NCBI RefSeq assembly: GCF_014851905.1
Contig: NZ_JACVAQ010000001.1
Span: 1,798,001-1,862,000, forward strand
Direction: 5' to 3'
Origin: Pseudomonas sp. PDM14
Lineage (GTDB): Bacteria > Pseudomonadota > Gammaproteobacteria > Pseudomonadales > Pseudomonadaceae
DNA: 64,000 nucleotides
The notes under the pieces are model-generated. The model saw nothing but the letters and a program-made list of their open reading frames with translations, was not told the DNA's origin and searched no databases. The translations under genes and the position numbers were made by a program. Within the stretch, counting starts at the first letter, position 1. Each line of letters starts with the position of its first letter. Shown piece after piece: positions 19,626-31,840 of the stretch.

Positions 19626-21410
19626 ATGAGTGCTTTAGCATCGTCCACTGCGGATCGCTGGCTGGACCTCAACGACATCCTGCGCGAGCTGATCGCCCAG
19701 GGCCGCATCTCCCAGGAAAGCGCCGAACAGTGCCTGGTCCTGCGCCGCGCCTCCTCCAATGCGCAGATGCACCCCCTGGAGTTTCTCGCCGCGCAGCAGG
19801 TCGACGACCTCATGCGCCCGGGCAAGAAGCTCGACCTCGAAGGCCTCACTGTCTGGCTGGCCCATGAAGCCGGGCAGCCCTACCTGCGCATCGACCCACT
19901 GAAGATCGACGTGGCCGCCGTGACCCCGGTGATGTCCTACGCCTTCGCCCAGCGCCACAAGATCCTCGCCGTCGCGGTCGACAGCGAGGCGGTAACCATC
20001 GCCAGCACGCAACCCTTCGTGCACGCCTGGGAAAGCAATCTGACCCACGTGCTCAAGCGCCCGATCAAGCGCGTGGTGGTCAACCCGGTCGACCTGCAAC
20101 GCTTCACCACCGAGTTCTATCGCCTGGCCCGCTCGGTCACCGGGGCCAACGCCTCGGACCAGAAGCTCAGCAACGTCGGCAACTTCGAGCAGCTGCTCAG
20201 CCTTGGCGCCAGCGACCAGGAACCCGACGCCAACGACGCGCACATCGTCAACATCGTCGACTGGCTGTTCCAGTACGCCTACCAGCAACGCGCCAGCGAC
20301 ATCCACATCGAACCGCGCCGCGAGCAGGGCAGCGTGCGCTTTCGCATCGACGGCGTGTTGCACACCGTCTACCAGTTCCCGCCCCAGGTGACGATGGCCA
20401 TCGTCAGCCGCCTGAAGACCCTCGGGCGGATGAACGTCGCCGAGAAGCGCAAGCCCCAGGACGGCCGGATCAAGACCAAGACCCCGGACGGCGGCGAAGT
20501 CGAGCTGCGTCTGTCGACCCTGCCCACCGCCTTCGGCGAAAAGATGGTGATGCGGATCTTCGACCCGGAAGTGCTGCTCAAGAGCTTCGACCAGCTCGGT
20601 TTCTCCCAAGACGACCTGCGTCGCTGGCAGAGCATGACCGGCCAGCCCAACGGCATCATCCTGGTCACCGGCCCGACCGGCTCGGGCAAGACCACCACGC
20701 TGTACACCACGCTCAAGCAGCTGGCGACCAGCGAGGTGAACGTCTGCACCATCGAGGACCCGATCGAGATGATCGAGGGTGCCTTCAACCAGATGCAGGT
20801 GCAGCACAACATCGACCTGACTTTCGCCAGCGGCGTACGCGCGCTGATGCGCCAGGACCCGGACATCATCATGGTCGGCGAGATCCGCGACCTGGAAACC
20901 GCCGAGATGGCGATCCAGGCGGCGCTGACCGGCCACCTGGTGCTGTCGACCCTGCACACCAACGACGCGCCGAGTGCCATCACCCGCCTGCTCGAACTGG
21001 GCGTGCCGCACTACCTGCTCAAGGCCACCCTGCTCGGCGTCATGGCCCAGCGCCTGGTGCGCACGCTGTGTCCGCACTGCAAGGAACCGGTGCAGATCGC
21101 CGAAGAGGACTGGCAGACCCTGACCAAGCCCTGGAGCTCGCCGCCGCCCGCCCAGGCGCACCGCGCCGTCGGCTGCCTGGAGTGCCGTGATACCGGCTAC
21201 CGTGGCCGCGCCGGGGTGTACGAAATCATGCTGCTCAACGACGGCATCAAGCCGCTGATCACCGCCGACACCGACCTGATCGCGCTGCGCCGCCAGGCCT
21301 TCAAGGAAGGCATGCGCAGCCTGCGCCTGTCCGGCGCGCAGAAGGTCGCGGCGGGCCAGACCACCATCGAGGAAGTGCTGCGGGTGACACCGCAGAGCGA
21401 ACAGAAGTAA
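19626..21410 (+). CDS. Orphan GspE/PilB-family secretion ATPase
   Basis: A 594-residue hexameric-type traffic ATPase. The N-terminal GspE_N-like domain covers about 1-160. The catalytic core has Walker A GPTGSGKTTTLYTTL, the Asp box (CTIEDPIEM), Walker B (DPDIIMVGEIRDLETAE) and the His box (LSTLHTNDAPSAITRL). A four-cysteine zinc site (CPHCKEP ... CLECRDTGYRGRAG) lies near the C-terminus. Such ATPases power type II secretion or type IV pilus assembly, but no pilin, PilC/GspF or secretin gene lies nearby, so it acts with components encoded elsewhere or in an unknown process. Confidence 0.9.
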   Translation: MSALASSTADRWLDLNDILRELIAQGRISQESAEQCLVLRRASSNAQMHPLEFLAAQQVDDLMRPGKKLDLEGLTVWLAHEAGQPYLRIDPLKIDVAAVTPVMSYAFAQRHKILAVAVDSEAVTIASTQPFVHAWESNLTHVLKRPIKRVVVNPVDLQRFTTEFYRLARSVTGANASDQKLSNVGNFEQLLSLGASDQEPDANDAHIVNIVDWLFQYAYQQRASDIHIEPRREQGSVRFRIDGVLHTVYQFPPQVTMAIVSRLKTLGRMNVAEKRKPQDGRIKTKTPDGGEVELRLSTLPTAFGEKMVMRIFDPEVLLKSFDQLGFSQDDLRRWQSMTGQPNGIILVTGPTGSGKTTTLYTTLKQLATSEVNVCTIEDPIEMIEGAFNQMQVQHNIDLTFASGVRALMRQDPDIIMVGEIRDLETAEMAIQAALTGHLVLSTLHTNDAPSAITRLLELGVPHYLLKATLLGVMAQRLVRTLCPHCKEPVQIAEEDWQTLTKPWSSPPPAQAHRAVGCLECRDTGYRGRAGVYEIMLLNDGIKPLITADTDLIALRRQAFKEGMRSLRLSGAQKVAAGQTTIEEVLRVTPQSEQK

Positions 21411-21545
21411 GCATCATGGCGGGCCCGCACGGGCGCGCAGAGAGTGCGCACGATGCCCCTTGCGGGTAACACGCCGTACGGCGTTCTTACCGTGAGCAGC
21501 GGTCGATGGCATCATGCCCGCCCCTGCACACCGGACCGCGTTGCC

Positions 21546-23633
21546 ATGCCCCTGCGTCGCCTTACCTTCACTGCCCTCGCCCTGCTGCCCCTGCCGCTGT
21601 TCGCCGCCCCTCCTCTGGAACTCGACGAGGTACATATCGAGGAACGCACTACGGATACTCAGGTGCAGGCCGAGGAAGCCATGCGCCAGGTACCGGGCGG
21701 CAGCAACCTGATCGACGCAGAGAGCATCACGCAGGCCCGCACCAGCACGATGCAGGATGTACTGGCCTACCAGCCCGGCATCTACGCGCAGTCGGCTGGC
21801 AACGAGGGGATTCGCCTGTCGATTCGTGGTTCAGGGATCAACCGTGGCTCCGGCGGCCACGGCTCGGGGACCTTCGTTCTGCTCGACGGCCTGGCCCTCA
21901 GCGGTCCCGGCGGCACGCCCTACGAACTGCAGGAACCGCTGTGGATCGAACGCGCCGAAGTGCTGCGCGGTGCCAACGGTCTGGCCAAGGGTGCCCTGGC
22001 ACTGGGTGGTGCCGTGGACCTGATCACCCCCACCGGCCTGACCGCCGCGCCGCTGACCCTGCGCTACGAGGCCGGCAGCTACGGCTGGCGCAAGCGCCAC
22101 GTCAGCAGTGGCGGGCACAACGAGCAGGCCGACTACTTCGTCGCGCTGACCGACTCCGATTACGACGGTTACCAGGACCACGCATCCGGCAGCAGCCAGG
22201 GCGTGATGGCGAACTTCGGCTACCGCTTCAACGCCCAGCTGGAGACACGCTTCTACCTGCGCTACCGCGAGACCGACCATGAAACACCCGGCCGCCTGAC
22301 CCTGGAGCAGATCAAGCACCATCCGCGCATGGCCAACCCGACATTCGTCGCACGCGACTCCAGCCGCCCGCAGCATGGCAGCACCTGGCTGGCCAACAAG
22401 ACCACCTGGCGCTTCGACGACGGCGCACTGCTCGAGGCCGGCCTGGCGTATCACGACTACCCGATGGACCTGCACGAAAGCGTCAACCGGGTGAAGCTGG
22501 CCTACAGCGATGTCAGCACCTCGCTGCGCTACAGCAAGCCGCACCAGCTGTTCGGCCGTAACAGCCAGAGCAGCGTGGCCCTGCGCGCCACCGCCTTCCT
22601 GCCACACAGCGGTGCCTCCGAATACGTGCGCATCGCCGGCACCTACCCGGAAGGGACCCACACCCGCGACTACGAACACAACGGCTCGGACTCGGTCCTG
22701 CAGTTCAGCAACGACCTGGAGCTGATTCCCGACCTCTGGCTATCCAGCGGCCTGGCACTGATCTACACCCGCCGCGAAGTGCAGGTGACCTACCCCGACG
22801 GTGGCGAACCGCTCAGCCTGAGCACCTGGGATTACGCACCGCACCTGGGCCTGCGCTATCAGCTGAGCCCCGAGCTGCAACTGTTCGGCAACCTCAGCCG
22901 CTCGGTCGAAGCCCCTCACGCCTGGTCGATGCTCTGGGGTTCCAACGACAAGTTCCCGGCCGGCAGCGGCCCTGCCACCGGGATGATTCGCACCCCGGTG
23001 GAGCTGGAGAACCAGACCGCCACCACCCTGGAGCTGGGCGGCCGTGGCGATTCCATCGTCGGCACCTGGGACCTGAGTTACTACTACTCGCTGGTGCGCC
23101 ACGAACTGCTCACGGTCGAACTGACAGACGGCCCGACCATCTACAACGCCGAATCCAACGCCAGCCCGACCGTTCACCAGGGCATCGAGGCCGGTCTGCT
23201 GAGCACCCTCTGGCAAGGCCGCAGCGGCCTGCTGTCGCTGCGCCAGGCCTACACCTTCAGCGACTTCCACTACCGCGATGACGACGTCTTCGGCGACAAC
23301 CGCCTGCCGGGGCTACCGCAGCACTATTACCAGGCCGAACTACGCTTCCAGCGCCCGGACGGCTGGTTCCTCGCGCTCAACACCCAGCTCGCCTCGCGCG
23401 TCGCCGTCGACTACGCCAACAGCCGCCATGCCGGTAGCTACAAGGTCTTCGGCGCCAGCGCCGGCTATCACGCGGACGACTGGCAAGGCTGGCTGGAGCT
23501 GCGCAACCTGACCGGCGAACGCTATGCCGCGACCATCACCCCCGGCTACAACGACCAGGGCCGCGACATGGCCCGCGCCACACCGGGAGAAAGCTTCGGC
23601 GTTTACAGCGGCCTGAGCTACAGCTGGCGCTGA
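21546..23633 (+). CDS. TonB-dependent outer-membrane receptor
   Basis: A 695-residue outer-membrane transporter. A signal peptide (MPLRRLTFTALALLPLPLFA) precedes a plug domain at about 45-160, with STMQDVLAYQPGIY, LSIRGSGI, FVLLDGLALSGPGGTPYE and IERAEVLRGANGLAKGALALGGAVDLITP, then a 22-strand-type barrel ending in YSGLSYSWR. The TonB box is probably LDEVHIEE just after the signal. The family imports ferric siderophores, haem, B12 or other large ligands; the ligand cannot be read from sequence. No sigma/anti-sigma regulator or siderophore gene is adjacent. The start at 21546 is chosen because the signal peptide begins there. Confidence 0.88.
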   Translation: MPLRRLTFTALALLPLPLFAAPPLELDEVHIEERTTDTQVQAEEAMRQVPGGSNLIDAESITQARTSTMQDVLAYQPGIYAQSAGNEGIRLSIRGSGINRGSGGHGSGTFVLLDGLALSGPGGTPYELQEPLWIERAEVLRGANGLAKGALALGGAVDLITPTGLTAAPLTLRYEAGSYGWRKRHVSSGGHNEQADYFVALTDSDYDGYQDHASGSSQGVMANFGYRFNAQLETRFYLRYRETDHETPGRLTLEQIKHHPRMANPTFVARDSSRPQHGSTWLANKTTWRFDDGALLEAGLAYHDYPMDLHESVNRVKLAYSDVSTSLRYSKPHQLFGRNSQSSVALRATAFLPHSGASEYVRIAGTYPEGTHTRDYEHNGSDSVLQFSNDLELIPDLWLSSGLALIYTRREVQVTYPDGGEPLSLSTWDYAPHLGLRYQLSPELQLFGNLSRSVEAPHAWSMLWGSNDKFPAGSGPATGMIRTPVELENQTATTLELGGRGDSIVGTWDLSYYYSLVRHELLTVELTDGPTIYNAESNASPTVHQGIEAGLLSTLWQGRSGLLSLRQAYTFSDFHYRDDDVFGDNRLPGLPQHYYQAELRFQRPDGWFLALNTQLASRVAVDYANSRHAGSYKVFGASAGYHADDWQGWLELRNLTGERYAATITPGYNDQGRDMARATPGESFGVYSGLSYSWR

Positions 23634-23727
23634 GGACCTGGTGCAGGCAGACGGCTGCCAGTTTGCCGGGCAAACCTTATAGAATCCCGATACACAGGTA
23701 CGTTTACTTCCAACAAGGACTCCGCAC

Positions 23728-24654
23728 ATGGAAATCGGCAGCGTCATCTTTCTCTTCGTCGGCCTCGCAGTGGCCATCGTGTTCATGGGCTTCAAGGTCG
23801 TGCCGCAGGGCTACGAGTGGACGGTGGAGCGCTTCGGTCGCTACACCAACACGCTGAAGCCGGGGCTGAACATCATCGTGCCGGTGATGGACAAGATCGG
23901 CCGCAAGCTCAACGTCATGGAAAGCGTGCTGGACATCCCGCCGCAGGAAGTCATCACCGCCGACAACGCCACGGTGCAGATCGACGCCATCTGCTTCTTC
24001 CAGATCATCAACTCGGCGCAGGCCGCCTACGAGGTCAACAACCTCGAGCACGCCATCCGCAACCTGGTGATGACCAATATCCGCACCGTACTCGGCTCCA
24101 TGGAGCTGGACGCCATGCTCGGCCAGCGCGACGCGATCAACGAACGCCTGCTCAAGACCGTCGACGAAGCCACCGCGCCCTGGGGCATCAAGATCACCCG
24201 CATCGAGATCAAGGACATCAGCCCGCCCGCCGACCTGATGGCCGCCATGTCCGGGCAGATGAAAGCCGAGCGGATCAAGCGCGCACAGATTCTCGAAGCC
24301 GAAGGCCAGCGCGCCGCGGCGATCCTCACCGCCGAAGGGCAGAAGCAGGGCGACATCCTCAAGGCCGAGGGCCAGCGCGCCGCCGCGTTCCTCGAAGCCG
24401 AAGCCCGCGAGCGCGCCGCCCAGGCCGAAGCCGAGGCCACGCGCATGGTCTCCGAGGCGATCGCCGCGGGTAACGTGCAGGCGGTCAACTACTTCGTCGC
24501 GCAGAAGTACATCGAGGCCCTGGGCAACCTGGCCAGCGCCAGCAACAGCAAGGTGATCCTCATGCCGCTGGAAGCCAGCCAGGTGATCGGCGCGGTCGGC
24601 GGTATCGGCGAGATCGTCAAGGCCACCTTCGCCCCCGGCGACAAGAAAGCATGA
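23728..24654 (+). CDS. SPFH/Band 7 (stomatin-type) membrane protein, QmcA-like
   Basis: A 308-residue protein with one N-terminal membrane segment (residues 5-22, [18 protein letters not shown]) and a Band 7 domain (about 20-190, [23 protein letters not shown]). A long Ala/Glu-rich coiled coil follows ([16 protein letters not shown] repeats, about 195-255), and the C-terminal segment is typical of stomatins. Such proteins oligomerise into membrane microdomain scaffolds. The stop overlaps the start of the NfeD gene by ATGA, the standard partner arrangement. Confidence 0.9.
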   Translation: MEIGSVIFLFVGLAVAIVFMGFKVVPQGYEWTVERFGRYTNTLKPGLNIIVPVMDKIGRKLNVMESVLDIPPQEVITADNATVQIDAICFFQIINSAQAAYEVNNLEHAIRNLVMTNIRTVLGSMELDAMLGQRDAINERLLKTVDEATAPWGIKITRIEIKDISPPADLMAAMSGQMKAERIKRAQILEAEGQRAAAILTAEGQKQGDILKAEGQRAAAFLEAEARERAAQAEAEATRMVSEAIAAGNVQAVNYFVAQKYIEALGNLASASNSKVILMPLEASQVIGAVGGIGEIVKATFAPGDKKA

Positions 24655-25097
24655 TCGCGTATCTGCAACACCTGTCCTTCTGGGACTGGCTGGCGTTCGG
24701 CACCGTGCTGCTGATCTTCGAGGTGTTCGGCGCTGGCGGCTACCTGCTGTGGATCGGCGTGGCCGCCGCCTGCGTCGGCGTGCTCACCTACCTGTTCCCG
24801 GAGCTGCCGTGGGTCTGGCAGTTCTTCCTGTTCGGCGTGCTCTCGGTGCTTACCGCGGTGTTCTGGTGGCAGCGCCAGCGCAGCGCCGGCAAGGCCTCGA
24901 CACAGCCGGGTCTGAACCAGCGTGGCCAGGAATTCATCGGGCGCAGCTTCATCCTGCACGAGGCCATCATCGACGGCCGCGGCAAGATCAAGGCCGGTGA
25001 CAGCCTGTGGCTGGTCACCGGGCCGGATCTGCCGGCCGGCAGTTCGATCAAGGTAATCGGCCAGGATGGCGTGCTGCTGCGCGTGGAAGCCAGCTAG
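24651..25097 (+). CDS. NfeD family membrane protein (partner of SPFH protein)
   Basis: A 148-residue protein with three or four membrane segments in the first 80 residues ([54 protein letters not shown]) and a soluble OB-fold domain at the C-terminus ([20 protein letters not shown]). It is of the short NfeD type without a protease domain. Translational coupling to the upstream stomatin-like gene supports a joint membrane-organising function. Confidence 0.88.
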   Translation: MIAYLQHLSFWDWLAFGTVLLIFEVFGAGGYLLWIGVAAACVGVLTYLFPELPWVWQFFLFGVLSVLTAVFWWQRQRSAGKASTQPGLNQRGQEFIGRSFILHEAIIDGRGKIKAGDSLWLVTGPDLPAGSSIKVIGQDGVLLRVEAS

Positions 25098-25130
25098 GCT
25101 GTAGCCATTCCACTTGCCGAGGGCACAGGG

Positions 25131-26405
25131 ATGGCACGGCTGACGATACTGCTGTTCACCCTGGCGCTGCTCGGCGGCTGCCAGCTGTTCGAGCTGGAGC
25201 GGCAGATGCAGGCCGCGCGGCAGGAGCTGGTGCTGGTGCCCGGCCACCTGCGCGCCAGCGCCGCCAACCGCCCGGCGCTGATCGCCCTGCTCGACGCCCA
25301 GGACAAACCGGTTGCCTACCGCATCGTCGCCCCCGGCGAGTCGTTCTACTTCAACGTCGCGCCGGCCAGCTACCAGCTGCTGGCCTTCGACGACGGCAAC
25401 GGCAACTTCATCCTCGACACCGACGAGCCGCGCCACTGGCAACCCCAGGCGCGCAGCGTGCCGCTGGCCACCCAGCCGGATGCGTCAACCCGTGAACGGC
25501 TGATGCAGCACAACCCTCTGAGCCTGGCCAGCGACGACCTGGCACCTGCGCCCGCGCTCGACCTGAGCATGGCGGTGCTCTACCGCGAGCATCCGCGCCT
25601 GCGCAGCAACTACCTGCAGCAGGTCGACCTCGACGACCCGCGCTTCGCCCCGCCCCAGGTCAGCCTCGGCGCCTGGCAGCCGCTGACCTTCATCCGCGAG
25701 ATCGGCTACGGCTTCTACCTGCTGGCGCCCTGGGATGCGCAGAAGGAGCCGGTGTTCCTGGTGCACGGGATCAACTCCTCGCCGGATGTCTGGCGCGAGC
25801 TGGTCGACAGCTTCGACCCGCAGCGCTTCCAGCTGGTGCTGTTCCATTACCCCAGTGGCGTGCCGCTGAACAACAGCGCCTACATGCTCAGCGAGGGCAT
25901 CCGCGATATCCAGCTGCGTCACGCGCCGAAGCGCTTCCACGTGTTCGCCCACAGCATGGGCGGGCTGGTGGCACGGCGCGCCGTGCAGCTGCTGGCGAGC
26001 AGCGACGCAACCACGCGGCAATGCCTGTTCTTTACCCTGTCCACGCCCTGGGGCGGGCACCCTTCCGCCGCCACCGGTATCGCCCATGCCCCGGTGGTAG
26101 TCCCGGTGTGGCGCGACATGGCGCCCGGCAGCCCGTTCCTGCAGGCGCTGTTCGCCACCCCGCTGCCAGCGCACATCGACCAGTGGCAACTGGTCAGCTA
26201 TGGCAACAACAGCCGCCTGATCACCCAGCCCAACGACGGTGTGGTGCCGCTGGCTAGCGAGCTGCGGGCGGTGGCTCAGGACGAAGCCAACCACCTCTAT
26301 CTGCTCACCGACAGCCACACCGGCATCCTGCGCAGCAGCCGCAGCAAGGAACTGGTGCGCCGCGCCCTGGACAGACTGGGCGAAGAAGGGTGTCGCTCGC
26401 ACTAA
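25131..26405 (+). CDS. Lipoprotein alpha/beta hydrolase
   Basis: A 424-residue protein with a lipoprotein signal peptide ending in the lipobox LLGGC (cysteine near residue 17). The hydrolase fold starts around residue 200 with the oxyanion-hole strand VFLVHGINSSPDVW, and the nucleophile elbow is FAHSMGGLVARR (GxSxG-type AHSMGG). Candidate catalytic Asp (PNDGVVPLASE) and His (TDSHTGIL) follow. Likely a lipase or esterase anchored in the envelope; the substrate is unknown. The first 170 residues are a family-specific domain I do not recognise. It begins 34 bp after the NfeD gene and may be in that operon. Confidence 0.82.
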   Translation: MARLTILLFTLALLGGCQLFELERQMQAARQELVLVPGHLRASAANRPALIALLDAQDKPVAYRIVAPGESFYFNVAPASYQLLAFDDGNGNFILDTDEPRHWQPQARSVPLATQPDASTRERLMQHNPLSLASDDLAPAPALDLSMAVLYREHPRLRSNYLQQVDLDDPRFAPPQVSLGAWQPLTFIREIGYGFYLLAPWDAQKEPVFLVHGINSSPDVWRELVDSFDPQRFQLVLFHYPSGVPLNNSAYMLSEGIRDIQLRHAPKRFHVFAHSMGGLVARRAVQLLASSDATTRQCLFFTLSTPWGGHPSAATGIAHAPVVVPVWRDMAPGSPFLQALFATPLPAHIDQWQLVSYGNNSRLITQPNDGVVPLASELRAVAQDEANHLYLLTDSHTGILRSSRSKELVRRALDRLGEEGCRSH

Positions 26406-26601
26406 CGCCCCATCCGCGGCCAGCACCTGCCATGCAGGGCATTTCGCGGGAACTCCGGGCGCCCGCCCGGCCTCCATAGTTCTAGAACGGCTTGATCTGC
26501 GAGACCTGCCCGTTCCAGGAAACTTCGTTCGAGGGCGCCCGTACCCGGCAATCCCGCCGCAGGCCACCGCGCCCCAGGACATACGTTCAGGAGCCACTGC
26601 C

Positions 26602-26922
26602 ATGCGTCGATCCCTCACCTGCGTCACCCTCGGGCTGCTCTGCCTTTCCGCCGGCCAGGCAATGGCCGACGACACCTTGCGCCAAGTCCTCTCGTCCGGG
26701 GCGACCACCGCCTCGACCTATGTGACGTTCAAGGACAACAAACTGATCGTCGCCGCCCAGGACGACGCCGGCGCCTACATCGCCAGCGGCGGCGAGATCC
26801 GCGGCTCGTACCTGGAAGCCGCCATGCAGCGCGTGCGCAGCGACAACCCCGGCCTGCAGGCCAGTGACGCAGAGTTGGCTCAGGCCATCCTGATCGCCGA
26901 GCCGGATGTAGCCGCTCGCTAG
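26602..26922 (+). CDS. Secreted DUF2388 (TIGR02448) protein
   Basis: A 106-residue protein with a signal peptide cleaved after about residue 22 (LSAGQAMA). The mature part (DDTLRQVLSSGATTASTYVTFKDNKLIVAAQDDAGAYIASGGEIRG) is characteristic of a small Pseudomonas family of unknown function, TIGR02448/DUF2388. The ATG at 26602 follows AGGAG at 26590-26594. It ends 69 bp before a bidirectional terminator shared with gcvP. Confidence 0.8.
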   Translation: MRRSLTCVTLGLLCLSAGQAMADDTLRQVLSSGATTASTYVTFKDNKLIVAAQDDAGAYIASGGEIRGSYLEAAMQRVRSDNPGLQASDAELAQAILIAEPDVAAR

Positions 26923-26990
26923 CAGCACCCGGTGATTCGGCGGTACGCACGGCGCACCCTAGAGCCGGCGCCGGCCTGATCGCCAGGCAC

Positions 26991-27018
26991 AAAAAAGCCG
27001 CCCGAAGGCGGCTTTTTC
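26991..27018. terminator. Bidirectional intrinsic terminator
   Basis: A 7-bp stem (AGCCGCC / GGCGGCT) with a CGAA tetraloop is flanked by six A on the left and five T on the right, so it can terminate both the DUF2388 transcript and the convergent gcvP transcript. Confidence 0.9.
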
Positions 27019-27030
27019 ATGCCCACGACA

Positions 27031-29907
<2,877 letters not shown>

Positions 29908-30002
29908 GGTGTGGCTCTCGGAAAATGACAGAGCCTCGACGGGTCGAGGCTCGCTATCAGGGCTGGTCATCGACCTGCTCTGACCAAGGGATCTTAGAAG
30001 CT

Positions 30003-30047
30003 GTTCAACGTCTCGCGAGCCAGGGGCATGCGCAGTAAACGTTGAAC
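30003..30047. repeat. Inverted repeat in the gcvH-gcvP gap
   Basis: GTTCAACGT (30003-30011) and ACGTTGAAC (30039-30047) form a perfect 9-bp inverted repeat with a 27-base loop, just after the gcvH stop. In RNA this makes a hairpin in the 146-bp leader of gcvP; it could adjust gcvP expression relative to gcvH or be an operator. Confidence 0.5.
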
Positions 30048-30053
30048 CGGTTC

Positions 30054-30440
30054 TTACGCATCGGCGCTGGCGGCCTCGTAGGCGGCAGCGTCGAGCAGCT
30101 TGTCGAGGTCGGCGGCGTTGGCCGGTTGCAGCTTGAAGAACCAGGCGGCGTAGGGTTCGCCGTTGACCTGCTCGGGGCTGTCGGTCAGCGCGTCGTTGAC
30201 GGCGATCACTTCACCGGCAATCGGCGCGTAGATGTCCGATGCGGCCTTGACCGACTCCACCACCCCGGCTTCCTGGCCGGCGGCGAGGGTTTTGCCGACT
30301 TCCGGCAGTTCGACATAGACCACGTCGCCCAAGGCTTCCTGGGCATGGTCGCTGATGCCGACGGTCACGGTGCCGTCTGCTTCGAGGCGGGCCCATTCGT
30401 GGCTGGCGGCGTAACGCAGATCGGCGGGGATAGTGCTCAT
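30054..30440 (-). CDS. gcvH: Glycine cleavage system H protein
   Basis: Lipoyl carrier that shuttles the aminomethyl group between GcvP, GcvT and lipoamide dehydrogenase. The product is 128 residues, the usual length. The lipoylated lysine is in [14 protein letters not shown] (about residue 65), with [22 protein letters not shown] at the N-terminus. ATG at 30440 is preferred over the TTG codon just before it. It lies between gcvT and gcvP with unusually long gaps on both sides. Confidence 0.97.
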   Translation of the reverse strand: MSTIPADLRYAASHEWARLEADGTVTVGISDHAQEALGDVVYVELPEVGKTLAAGQEAGVVESVKAASDIYAPIAGEVIAVNDALTDSPEQVNGEPYAAWFFKLQPANAADLDKLLDAAAYEAASADA

Positions 30441-30504
30441 CAAGATGTCCTCAGGATCGTTTGGCGGAAAACCCGCCTGGAAAATTTAGCAGTTCATAGC
30501 CGGT

Positions 30505-30625
30505 TGCGATTTAGCGAGCTAGAGCCAGGCAAGGCGGCAGCGAGTGAAGAAGCGCAGTTTACTAGTGTAAATGAGCATTCTGATCTCGCTGCCAACGCCG
30601 CATGGCCGACGCACAGCAAATCGCA
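30505..30625. repeat. 121-bp imperfect palindromic element between gcvT and gcvH
   Basis: Outer arms TGCGATTT (30505-30512) and AAATCGCA (30618-30625), middle arms GGCAGCGAG and CTCGCTGCC, and a central TTTAC-TAGT-GTAAA hairpin make a nested inverted repeat centred near 30565. It ends 3 bp before the gcvT stop codon. There is no coding frame inside. The form is that of a small dispersed palindromic (MITE or REP-like) insertion. Confidence 0.65.
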
Positions 30626-30628
30626 GTG

Positions 30629-31711
30629 TCAGATTACCGCTTTGCCGTTGCGCACGAAGTTGGCCTGAACCACGCGCACCGGGTACCACTTGCCGCGGAT
30701 TTCCACTTCGGCGCGGTCGCCAGTGGCCGCCGGCACGCGAGCCAGGGCGATGGATTTGCCCAGGGTTGGCGAGAAGCTGCCACTGGTGATTTCGCCTTCG
30801 CCGACACCATCGACGCGCACCACCTGATGGGCACGCAGCACGCCGCGTTCTTCCAGCACCAGGCCGACCAGCTTCGGCTGGTCGCCGGCGGCACGCTGAG
30901 TTTCCAGCGCCGAGCGGCCGATGAAGTCACGCGAGGCCGGTTCCCAGACGATGGTCCAGGCCATGTTGGCGGCCAGCGGGGACACATCATCGGTCATGTC
31001 CTGGCCGTACAGGTTCATCCCGGCTTCCAGGCGCAGGGTGTCGCGCGCGCCGAGGCCGATCGGGGCGATGCCGGCGCCGACCAGTTCGCTGAGGAAGGCC
31101 GCGGCCTGCTCGGCCGGCAGCATGATTTCCAGGCCGTCTTCACCGGTGTAGCCGGTACGGGCAATGAACCAGTCGCCTTCCGGCAGGCCCTGGAATACCT
31201 TGAGTTCGCGGATGATCGCAGCACGCGCGGAGCTGACCAGCTCGGCGGTCTTGGCGCGGGCCTGCGGGCCCTGGATGGCGAGCATGGCCAGTTCCGGGCG
31301 CTCGCTCAGGGTGACGTCGAAGCCGGCGGTGTGCGCCTGCATCCAGGCCAGGTCCTTGTCACGGGTGGCGGCGTTGACCACCACGCGGTAGCCCCAGTCG
31401 GTGAGGTAGACGATGAGGTCGTCGACCACGCCGCCGCGCTCGTTGAGCATGCCGCTGTAGAGGGCCTTGCCCGGGGTTTTCAGGCGATCCACGTCGTTGG
31501 CCAGCAGGTACTGCAGCCAGGCCTTCGCCTGGGGGCCGGTGACATCGACGACGGTCATGTGGGAAACGTCGAACACGCCGCAGTCGCGACGCACCTGATG
31601 GTGCTCCTCGACCTGCGAGCCGTAATGCAGCGGCATGTCCCAGCCACCGAAGTCGACCATCTTGGCACCCAGTGCCAGATGCTGTTCGTACAGAGGGGTA
31701 CGCTGTCCCAT
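30629..31711 (-). CDS. gcvT: Aminomethyltransferase, T protein
   Basis: Tetrahydrofolate-dependent enzyme that releases ammonia and forms 5,10-methylene-THF from the H-protein intermediate. The product is 360 residues. Conserved blocks are [29 protein letters not shown], the THF-site region [30 protein letters not shown] and the C-terminal barrel ([21 protein letters not shown]). It is the first gcv gene on the minus strand. The 5' leader up to the permease gene shows no recognisable glycine riboswitch. Confidence 0.96.
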   Translation of the reverse strand: MGQRTPLYEQHLALGAKMVDFGGWDMPLHYGSQVEEHHQVRRDCGVFDVSHMTVVDVTGPQAKAWLQYLLANDVDRLKTPGKALYSGMLNERGGVVDDLIVYLTDWGYRVVVNAATRDKDLAWMQAHTAGFDVTLSERPELAMLAIQGPQARAKTAELVSSARAAIIRELKVFQGLPEGDWFIARTGYTGEDGLEIMLPAEQAAAFLSELVGAGIAPIGLGARDTLRLEAGMNLYGQDMTDDVSPLAANMAWTIVWEPASRDFIGRSALETQRAAGDQPKLVGLVLEERGVLRAHQVVRVDGVGEGEITSGSFSPTLGKSIALARVPAATGDRAEVEIRGKWYPVRVVQANFVRNGKAVI

Positions 31712-31840
31712 GGAAAACTCCTTGCGCTAGACGCCCGCCCCGCGCTGGCCGTGGCCTGCAGCGGTGCGGGATACGTGTTCGGGCTGCCGTGGCAGGCGCG
31801 CATTGTAGCCCCGCGCGCCGCAACTGGACACCTCGTCAGG

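Noticed and set aside
31712..31840. Possible glycine riboswitch upstream of gcvT
   Set aside because: The 129-bp leader does not show the conserved glycine aptamer cores or a tandem arrangement that I can recognise.
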